Translations under genes and position numbers: made by a program
Assembly (NCBI GenBank): GCA_018648945.1
Contig: JABGQJ010000547.1
Location: forward strand, 1 to 5,352
Reading direction: 5' to 3'
Length of the DNA stretch: 5,352 nucleotides
DNA from: Victivallales bacterium
Lineage (GTDB): Bacteria > Verrucomicrobiota > Lentisphaeria > Oligosphaerales > Lenti-02
The notes under the pieces: generated by a model
The model's input: only the letters and a program-made list of their open reading frames with translations
Told to the model about the DNA's origin: nothing
Databases searched by the model: none
In this document: one piece after another, positions 1 to 5,352 of the stretch
Numbering within the stretch: position 1 is the first letter of the stretch
Layout of the letters: the number at the start of each line of letters is the position of its first letter

Positions 1-1125
1 CTGCAGGCGATAGGCAGCAGGCAGCAGGAACATCTTCCTGAAACGCTCTTCCCCCCAGAGATCGATGCCGAGATGCCGGGCTGTCTCAGCGGTTGCCAGC
101 AGGGCTTTGCGTGCATAGAAGTGGTAGCTCCAGCCACCGTCCTGCCAGAGGCCTACCTCACTGACCGACGCCCCCAGTTGATAGTGGAAGCCGTTCTTGG
201 GATTCCAGATGGCGAACTGAATCCACTCTGGTTCGCCGAGCAGCGCCCCGCCGAACATGTACGCAGAATTGTGCCAGGACTGGTGATTCGACTTCCCGGC
301 CGGAAGCCGGAAGATGGACTTCAGCATGGGCCGGATGAGACCGTCCTTGACCCTCTCTTGATCCGCGAACGTGAACGCCTTGCTGCCGCAGATCATGTCG
401 TAGGCAGGTCCAAACCACTGGGACATGGCATAGGCTTCGCTGAGAGTCTGGGCGAATAGGTGGCCCCCGCTTCGGTGTGATTTCTCCCCCACTCCGCGCA
501 GGAGGTGGTCATGGCGCTCGTAGGTCTGGTACTTGTCGGCGTACCCGAGCAGGATCCTCCGAGCGTACCGGGCAAACTCCTCATCTCCGGTCAGGATGTA
601 CGCTTGGGCGCAGAGGCGTGCGTTCTTGCAGATCGTCCCGTGGACCTTGCCATAGTGCGCCTCGTCGTACGGTGAGCCGGTGTAGACCTTCTTGCACTTG
701 GGGCAGGCATGCCCCTTCCCGTCAGCCACTGGCCGGAGTTTTCGTTCGCAGTCGGGGCAGTTGTAGTGGCTACTGTGCTGGCCGCCCTTGGGTGGGATCG
801 TGACCTTCTTTGCCAGGAGCGCGCGGGCCCTGCTGACAATCTTCTGCAGGGGCACAGCTGCTTCGCCGCCGACGGCGTAGGCCTCTCTCAGATTCGCCAC
901 TTCCTGGACGTTCAGGTAGAAACGGGGTCTGTTGCCGGACGGGATGCTGAACGCTGGCGCGTTGGGCATCGCTGGCGGCGTGACGCCGGGAGGCCGCTGG
1001 TACCTGGTGGCATTCGTCTGCCGCTTTCCCGCTGGTACCTTCACGGCTGGTCTCGTCTTCTCCGCCCCGGGAGCAGCCCCGAGAATCGTGACCGTGAAAC
1101 AGACGAGTTTGAGTATGTTCTTCAT
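1..1125 (-). CDS. Exported heparinase II/III-like or alginate-lyase-like protein, N-terminal 375 residues (partial)
   Basis: Seen: the frame is open from ATG at 1125 down to base 1 with no stop, so the C-terminus lies outside the window. Residues 1-21 form a Sec-type signal peptide (basic start MKN, hydrophobic core, likely cleavage near APGA/E). No lipobox is present. A proline-rich linker follows, then RPRFYLNVQEVANLRE (67-81), which resembles the 'PRLLLTPEDLARLR' opening of heparinase II/III-like proteins. A zinc ribbon follows (C123, C126, C141, C144), then helical repeats including AYILTGDEEFARYA (175-188). Family knowledge: such alpha/alpha toroid proteins cleave uronate-containing polysaccharides by beta-elimination. 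Inferred: N280-H281 and Y334 or Y337 in QDGGWSYHFY may be the Asn/His/Tyr catalytic set. The usual C-terminal beta-sheet domain would lie beyond base 1. The start is supported by GGGAG six bases upstream. Substrate cannot be told. It is transcribed away from the GH42-like gene. Confidence 0.85.
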   Translation of the reverse strand, partial: MKNILKLVCFTVTILGAAPGAEKTRPAVKVPAGKRQTNATRYQRPPGVTPPAMPNAPAFSIPSGNRPRFYLNVQEVANLREAYAVGGEAAVPLQKIVSRARALLAKKVTIPPKGGQHSSHYNCPDCERKLRPVADGKGHACPKCKKVYTGSPYDEAHYGKVHGTICKNARLCAQAYILTGDEEFARYARRILLGYADKYQTYERHDHLLRGVGEKSHRSGGHLFAQTLSEAYAMSQWFGPAYDMICGSKAFTFADQERVKDGLIRPMLKSIFRLPAGKSNHQSWHNSAYMFGGALLGEPEWIQFAIWNPKNGFHYQLGASVSEVGLWQDGGWSYHFYARKALLATAETARHLGIDLWGEERFRKMFLLPAAYRLQ

Positions 1126-1131
1126 GCTGTT

Positions 1132-1136
1132 CTCCC
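1132..1136 (-). promoter_or_regulatory. Ribosome binding site of the lyase-like gene
   Basis: Read on the minus strand this is GGGAG, six bases before the ATG at 1125. It is a good Shine-Dalgarno match at a normal distance and decides this start codon. Confidence 0.7.
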
Positions 1137-1229
1137 GCCTACCTCGCCCAGCAGCACGCTGAGACGACGGGTCTTCTTGCGCAAGGCGGTCTGCTATTCA
1201 TGCATGGCCTTCCCAGTTCGGCTCCGCAG

Positions 1230-1279
1230 CCCTCCGCCATGCAGGCCCGATTGGCAGGTTGCGTGTGCCCGGCGGAGGG
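1230..1279. repeat. 9-bp perfect inverted repeat, 32-bp spacer
   Basis: CCCTCCGCC at 1230-1238 is the exact reverse complement of GGCGGAGGG at 1271-1279. The pairing does not extend on either side. It sits near the middle of the divergent region. It could be a two-half-site operator or a long-loop hairpin. It is not followed by a T-run and lies upstream of both genes, so it is unlikely to be a terminator. Rough chance expectation for such a pair in 271 bases is several percent, more with GC bias. Confidence 0.4.
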
Positions 1280-1323
1280 ACGACTGTAAAGGCGTAAGGT
1301 ACTTGCGAATCCCGCCTCGGCAA

Positions 1324-1349
1324 CGAGTGTGCGGACGGGCGAGTGTGCG
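1324..1349 (+). repeat. 10-bp direct repeat, 16-bp period
   Basis: CGAGTGTGCG occurs at 1324-1333 and again at 1340-1349. The second copy is followed by AC and the first by GAC. It ends 47 bases before the plus-strand ATG. A looser copy of the core (GTGTGC) is at 1263-1268. A tandem operator or activator site for the GH42-like gene is possible but unproven. Confidence 0.4.
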
Positions 1350-1383
1350 ACTGTTTGTAGGTCGGCGCGCAGATGCACCAGGC

Positions 1384-1389
1384 AGGGAG
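1384..1389 (+). promoter_or_regulatory. Ribosome binding site of the GH42-like gene
   Basis: AGGGAG lies seven bases before the ATG at 1397. It favours that start over the in-frame ATG at 1373, which has only a weak AGG upstream, and over the ATG at 1409. Confidence 0.7.
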
Positions 1390-1396
1390 ATACAAG

Positions 1397-4300
1397 ATGC
1401 CGAGATTCATGAATGCCGTTGCTGTCCTTGCTTTGTCGGTCTCCGCAGGCGCACAGCCGCTTGGCCGTGCGGGGAATGCCGCCGTCATCGTGCCTCCTCC
1501 CAGGATACGCACGAAGCCTGAGGGGAAGCACATTGTTCAGGACGTCTCCCTGTCGAACGCCATAGGCAGTTACACGTTGCGCTACGACATAGTTGAGGTC
1601 CCAGATGATCCGGGACGTGTTTCGTATGTGACCTGGGCACCAAAAAGCGGGTACACCGGCCTCGGCATCGCGGCCCCGTCCATGGCGTGTTGGTACAACC
1701 AGGGGTTCTTCGCGTGGACGCTGGACGACCTCAACATCCAGAGCTATCGAGCGAAGTTCCGGATTGTCCGCGAAGGTGGCCCGGACGCCATGGTCGAATA
1801 CGTGTGGGACACGCCGAAGGGAGTCGTGACCGCGCGTTTTGCGGTCACTTCGAGCAGCGACAAGCTTCTGTTCTTCGGCAGCTACGAACCCAAGGGTGAC
1901 GTACAGACCTGCAAGCTCAGGCTGATGGCGTACCCTGCGACGTTCCAGAAGCCGCATGCGCGTAGTGTCACGACAGCGACGCGAACGCTGACAAGTGGCT
2001 CGGCGGAGCTCGACCTGGCGAGGGAACGTTGGATCCTCCTTGAGGACACTGCGGAGGGGCGGGCGGGAGACGGGTCGGCTGGCCTGCTTCTGGGTGATCC
2101 GGGTGTCTTCGCGAATGTCACAGCCGGGGCGATCGGCGGTTACGGGGAGTACGTTGATCTTGAGCTCAAACCGGGACAGCGCCGCTTCTGTTTGGCCCTG
2201 TATGAATTCCCGGGGCTTCCCGATCCACTGGAGACGCGGGCGTATTTCCAGCGCTCGGGCAACACCGAGTCCGGCAAGCTGGCCACCATGCTCGAGCTCG
2301 ATACAGATGAGGTCCTGCCTCCCATGCCAGTGGATGCGCAGCGGGCGGCACGCATGCGTGAAGAGGACGTGAAACGCCTCAAACGGCCGGCAGAAGCGTG
2401 GGGCCCCAGCCCGACGCCGCTTGACTTCCCGTGGGCCGACAAGCTGCGTGGGGGGCCTGTACGCGTCGCCCTGCTCGCCCCTCGCTGGGCCGCCTATGAG
2501 ACCGGCGAGTTGGCACGACGGCTCGACATGGATGTCACCCACCAGTACTTCGATGACTCGCGTGCCATCGCGAGCCCGAGGGCATGGTCTTTGGCGGAGT
2601 TCACTGGCGTTGGGTCGCTGGGTGTCGCCCTCGCGTCGCGTGAGGCCGCCCGGATCTGCGCCGACACCACGCGCGATGTGATCCTCATCACGAACCTGTC
2701 GGGCGCAGCCGTGCCTACAGCCGTGCGCCAAGCTGTGCTCGAGCAAGTGCGCAACGGCAAGGGCTTGATGCTGACCGGGGGGGGAGCGGCACTGAAAGGC
2801 TGGCCTGCCGACTTGACTGCGGACCCGGACCCGGACCTGGTGAGACACGCGCTCCGGACCGTGCCATGGGAACAGTTGCCGGGGCTGCGACCGGATGAGC
2901 CCGGGCGTCTTGGCGACGGGCCGCCGTTGCAGGGCTACCGATACGGAGCGGGGCGCGTGGTGGTGCTGAAGGCCAGCATCTCCCGGTACTCGGCTCTCGT
3001 CCCTAGAAGTGAGGCCGACGAGGGCCTGGAAGGCGCGACAGATCGCATTCTGGCCATGAACGCCGCCGCGCTGCTCGCCGCCGCAGGCCGGGCGTTGCCC
3101 GATGCGGAACTACAGGCGCACGATGCACCGATCCCAGCCGCCAGCCCCAGTGTTCTTCAGCTCAGGACGGCGGGGCCCCGCCCCGCCAGTGTGCTTCTGC
3201 GCATTCAGGATGAGGTGGACAATGTCGTGCTTCTCCGAGCCGCCAGACTCGGTCCCAACGGCCAGTTGAAACTGCCGGGGCTACCGGGAACCCACAAGTA
3301 CCTGGTTGATGTGCTGTTGCGCGGAGCAGACGGCGAATGCATCGGCTTCGCGTCCACTGTGCTTCCTGTGGCCGCGAAGCTACAGCTGAGCCCGTTGGCT
3401 CTCTCGCCGTCTCGGCGCGTGCATCCGGAGGCCGTGCCTACCGTGGAGCTGGTCGGCGGTGGTACGCTCACCTGCAGCACTGCTATCGACACGCCGCCTC
3501 CTGGCGTGGCACTCACGCTGCGGTGCATGGTGAGCGACTCCTTTGGTCGCGTGCTGGCCACGGGTAGCGCGGCCGTACCGACTTCTGGTCGGACACGGCT
3601 GGACTTGCGCCTGCCACGCCCCGTCACCGTCTGCCACCACGTGGACTCCACCGTCTATGCTGGTTCCCGTGCGCTGGTGACACGCCGGGATCGGTTCACC
3701 ATACCTGTCCCCTACCCACTCGATGATTTCACGGCCCTCACTTGGTCTTTTCCCGGCGCAGAGACCGTGACCCGCTACGTGCAACGTGCCTGTTACAATC
3801 TAGGCATGGACATGATGGACCTGTGCCACATGGGCCGCTACGGCGACAGTTTGGCGGCACGCGAATACGGCGTTGCCGCCCGGTCCGGGCTGCGCCTGGT
3901 GCCCTATGTCACTCGGCTCAACCACGTGGCGCACGACGACAACACGCTGGCACCGGGCCTCTTCGACCCAGAGTGGCGGGCAAAGACCTCGGAGACCGTG
4001 CGGATCGCGTCCCGGCAGGCGGCATCATACGCGCCGGCGGCCTATACGCTGGGTGACGAGAACTACCTGTCCCGCGGCAAGCACGAGGCCTGCGGCGCAC
4101 CCGAGACCATGGTGGCGTACCGTGCGTGGCTGAAATCACGCTACGGCACGATTGCCAAGCTCAATGGAGCGTGGGGTACTGGACACGCGAGCTTTGGCCA
4201 GATCACAGCGCCGATGTGGGCAGAGGAGGCAGCAAAGCAGACCACGAGTTTTGCCGCATGGTTCGATCACCGGGACTTCATGGACACGGCCTTCGCCGAA

Positions 4301-5352
4301 ATGCATGAGACGCTCGCCGATGTAATACGTCAGGATGACCCCGGCGCGAAGGTTGGCTGGGACGGACTGCTCCATTACCACCACCTCGCGGGATATGACT
4401 TCCACAAGCTCACACGCAACCTTGAACTCAACCAAGTGTATTCGTCATACCGGCTTCAGGGAGAGCTCGTGCGCTCCTTTGCTGGCTCCGACGCGTTGAC
4501 CGGGGAGTGGGCCAACTCGGTCGCAGACAAGGAGGACGGGTACTCGGCGATTGGCTGGCACAATCTGTTCCGCGGCCACAATTCGGTTTGGTGGTGGATG
4601 TCCTGGGGTTGCGGCAATACCCCGTTCAATCCGGACGGCACGGTGTCGAAGCTGGGGGAGTGGTTCTTCGCCGGCACTGCCGAACTCCGTGGAGGGATCG
4701 GCAAGCTACTCCTGCACGGAAAGCGCGACAACTCTGGCATCGCCATCCTTTACTCGCAGGCGGACATGTGCGCCGCCGAGCTTTCGGGGAAACTTGCCCC
4801 CAAGTCCGCGTTTGCCGGGGAGGATGCGTGGCTGAACGCTCTCCGGGGCCTTACCGTTTCCCTCGAGGATCTGGGCTACCAGTACCGCTTCGTGGCAAGC
4901 GCGGAGCTTGAGTCCGGTCCGGAGTGCCTGGTGGGATTGAACGCGCTGTTTCTGCCCTTGGCCACCTGCATGTCGGACTCGCAGGCGGAAGCGATCCGCG
5001 CGTTCGTCAAGCGTGGGGGGCTGCTGATAGCCGACGGTCGGGTCGGGATGCTGACCGGGAACGGCATCGTGCGCGCCGAGCGCTCGCTTGCCGATGTGTT
5101 CGGGGTTTCGGCCCCGGCTGGGCTCCCGGCGCTTTCAGAGCCGTCGACCGCCACGACACTGAGGATTGGCAAAACAAGCGTCCGCGCGAACCTGCTTGAG
5201 CCCGGGCTGACGCTTGCGGAGGGTGTCGCAGCGCCCTTCGCAGGGGACCAGCCCGTTTGGATCAGCAATGGCTTTGGCAAGGGGCGTGGCGTTCTGCTCA
5301 ACCTCCCGTTCAGTGCGATCAATCCGGACCGGGTCAAGGCGGGAGTGACTCG
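1397..5352 (+). CDS. Large exported multidomain GH42-like (beta-galactosidase-type) glycoside hydrolase, partial at 3' end
   Basis: Seen: 1318 codons open to the window end; an in-frame TAG lies at 1358. Residues 1-19 are a signal peptide ending AGA/Q. Residues 20-350 are beta-rich and unrecognised. Residues 355-525 resemble a class I glutamine-amidotransferase fold (VILITN 428-433, GKGLMLTGGG 454-463, YGAGRVVVL 516-524) without a recognisable catalytic triad. Residues about 577-775 look like beta-sandwich or Ig-like segments. From about 778 a TIM barrel begins. It has GDEN (886-889; E888 candidate acid/base), YGT..KLNGAWGT (916-928, a GH42 hallmark), TGEW (E1037 candidate nucleophile) and WWWMSW (1065-1070). 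Residues 1113-1305 match the GH42 middle, amidotransferase-like domain (LLIADGR 1209-1215). Family knowledge: GH42 enzymes hydrolyse beta-galactosides with retention. Typical members are about 650-700 residues, so this is about twice normal length. True substrate is unknown; the neighbouring lyase-like gene suggests a complex glycan. Confidence 0.88.
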   Translation, partial: MPRFMNAVAVLALSVSAGAQPLGRAGNAAVIVPPPRIRTKPEGKHIVQDVSLSNAIGSYTLRYDIVEVPDDPGRVSYVTWAPKSGYTGLGIAAPSMACWYNQGFFAWTLDDLNIQSYRAKFRIVREGGPDAMVEYVWDTPKGVVTARFAVTSSSDKLLFFGSYEPKGDVQTCKLRLMAYPATFQKPHARSVTTATRTLTSGSAELDLARERWILLEDTAEGRAGDGSAGLLLGDPGVFANVTAGAIGGYGEYVDLELKPGQRRFCLALYEFPGLPDPLETRAYFQRSGNTESGKLATMLELDTDEVLPPMPVDAQRAARMREEDVKRLKRPAEAWGPSPTPLDFPWADKLRGGPVRVALLAPRWAAYETGELARRLDMDVTHQYFDDSRAIASPRAWSLAEFTGVGSLGVALASREAARICADTTRDVILITNLSGAAVPTAVRQAVLEQVRNGKGLMLTGGGAALKGWPADLTADPDPDLVRHALRTVPWEQLPGLRPDEPGRLGDGPPLQGYRYGAGRVVVLKASISRYSALVPRSEADEGLEGATDRILAMNAAALLAAAGRALPDAELQAHDAPIPAASPSVLQLRTAGPRPASVLLRIQDEVDNVVLLRAARLGPNGQLKLPGLPGTHKYLVDVLLRGADGECIGFASTVLPVAAKLQLSPLALSPSRRVHPEAVPTVELVGGGTLTCSTAIDTPPPGVALTLRCMVSDSFGRVLATGSAAVPTSGRTRLDLRLPRPVTVCHHVDSTVYAGSRALVTRRDRFTIPVPYPLDDFTALTWSFPGAETVTRYVQRACYNLGMDMMDLCHMGRYGDSLAAREYGVAARSGLRLVPYVTRLNHVAHDDNTLAPGLFDPEWRAKTSETVRIASRQAASYAPAAYTLGDENYLSRGKHEACGAPETMVAYRAWLKSRYGTIAKLNGAWGTGHASFGQITAPMWAEEAAKQTTSFAAWFDHRDFMDTAFAEMHETLADVIRQDDPGAKVGWDGLLHYHHLAGYDFHKLTRNLELNQVYSSYRLQGELVRSFAGSDALTGEWANSVADKEDGYSAIGWHNLFRGHNSVWWWMSWGCGNTPFNPDGTVSKLGEWFFAGTAELRGGIGKLLLHGKRDNSGIAILYSQADMCAAELSGKLAPKSAFAGEDAWLNALRGLTVSLEDLGYQYRFVASAELESGPECLVGLNALFLPLATCMSDSQAEAIRAFVKRGGLLIADGRVGMLTGNGIVRAERSLADVFGVSAPAGLPALSEPSTATTLRIGKTSVRANLLEPGLTLAEGVAAPFAGDQPVWISNGFGKGRGVLLNLPFSAINPDRVKAGVT

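Larger units (their letters stand above)
1126..1396. promoter_or_regulatory. Shared divergent upstream region
   Basis: These 271 bases separate the two divergent start codons, so both promoters should lie here. No good -35/-10 pair was found on either strand; the region is GC-rich and the organism may use weakly conserved promoters. It contains the two ribosome binding sites, a 9-bp inverted repeat, a 10-bp direct repeat and the perfect 10-bp palindrome CTTGCGCAAG at 1176-1185. A palindrome of that length is expected by chance roughly once in four such regions, so alone it means little. No convincing small gene was seen here. Confidence 0.5.

Noticed and set aside
73..459. A 128-codon plus-strand frame near the window start
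   Set aside because: It is the antisense shadow of the lyase-like gene in the same register. The minus strand here gives coherent family motifs.
1097..1111. Possible lipoprotein signal around the Cys at residue 9 of the lyase-like protein
   Set aside because: The residues before Cys (K-L-V) do not fit a lipobox, and the hydrophobic core continues past it. An ordinary signal peptide fits better.
1290..1325. Weak -35/-10 pair on the minus strand (TTGCCG, 16 bp, TACCTT)
   Set aside because: The -10 element matches the consensus at only three of six positions, so it is not distinguishable from background.
709..1521. A 270-codon plus-strand frame over the lyase-like gene and intergenic region
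   Set aside because: It is in register with the minus-strand lyase gene and has the same antisense explanation. Its product has no recognisable domain and overlaps both true starts.
2822..2837. Short GACCCG repeat encoding Asp-Pro-Asp-Pro-Asp
   Set aside because: It is only two to three units of six bases inside a coding frame, too short to mean more than a local loop.
1139..2848. A 569-codon open frame on the minus strand opposite the GH42-like gene
   Set aside because: It is in exact codon register with the plus-strand gene and stays open because that gene avoids TTA, CTA and TCA codons, as GC-rich genes do. Its product is arginine-rich without any recognisable domain, and it runs through the intergenic region.
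3205..3784. Overlapping minus-strand frames of 148 and 134 codons
   Set aside because: They lie inside the GH42-like gene, have low-complexity Ser/Arg/Ala-rich products and overlap each other in different frames.
4456..5337. Several frames of 90-153 codons on both strands in the last 900 bases
   Set aside because: All overlap the GH42-like coding frame, which carries the clear barrel and middle-domain motifs through the same bases.

Overview
The window is GC-rich bacterial DNA holding two large, divergently transcribed genes. Both are cut by the window ends, and a 271-bp intergenic region lies between them. No RNA gene, mobile element or CRISPR array was seen. Composition, the pairing of a heparinase/alginate-lyase-like protein with a very large GH42-like protein, and the zinc-ribbon-bearing lyase type suggest a polysaccharide-degrading bacterium of the Planctomycetota, Lentisphaerota, Verrucomicrobiota or Armatimonadota kind. 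This placement is inferred from family recollection and is not proven by any marker gene.

Region 1-1125 (minus strand) encodes the first 375 residues of an exported protein. It has the N-terminal all-alpha region of the heparinase II/III-like and alginate-lyase-like group, with an inserted four-cysteine zinc ribbon. Its C-terminal part lies beyond base 1.

Region 1126-1396 is the shared upstream region. Each gene has a good Shine-Dalgarno sequence. Between them are a 9-bp perfect inverted repeat, a 10-bp direct repeat with a 16-bp period and a 10-bp palindrome. These could be operator elements, but no convincing sigma-70 promoter is visible.

Region 1397-5352 (plus strand) is one uninterrupted frame of 1318 codons that runs off the end. 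It encodes an exported multidomain protein: signal peptide, beta-rich N-terminal region, a degenerate class-I-glutamine-amidotransferase-like module, beta-sandwich-like segments, a GH42-like (beta-galactosidase-type) TIM barrel, and a second amidotransferase-like module in the position of the GH42 middle (trimerisation) domain.

The two products probably act outside the cytoplasm on the same complex glycan, one by beta-elimination and the other by hydrolysis. The most unusual points are the two mutually similar amidotransferase-like modules flanking the catalytic half, the Asp-Glu acid/base motif where clan GH-A normally has Asn-Glu, and the repeat-bearing divergent control region. I found no evidence for a wholly new system; this looks like a poorly characterised carbohydrate-degradation locus.
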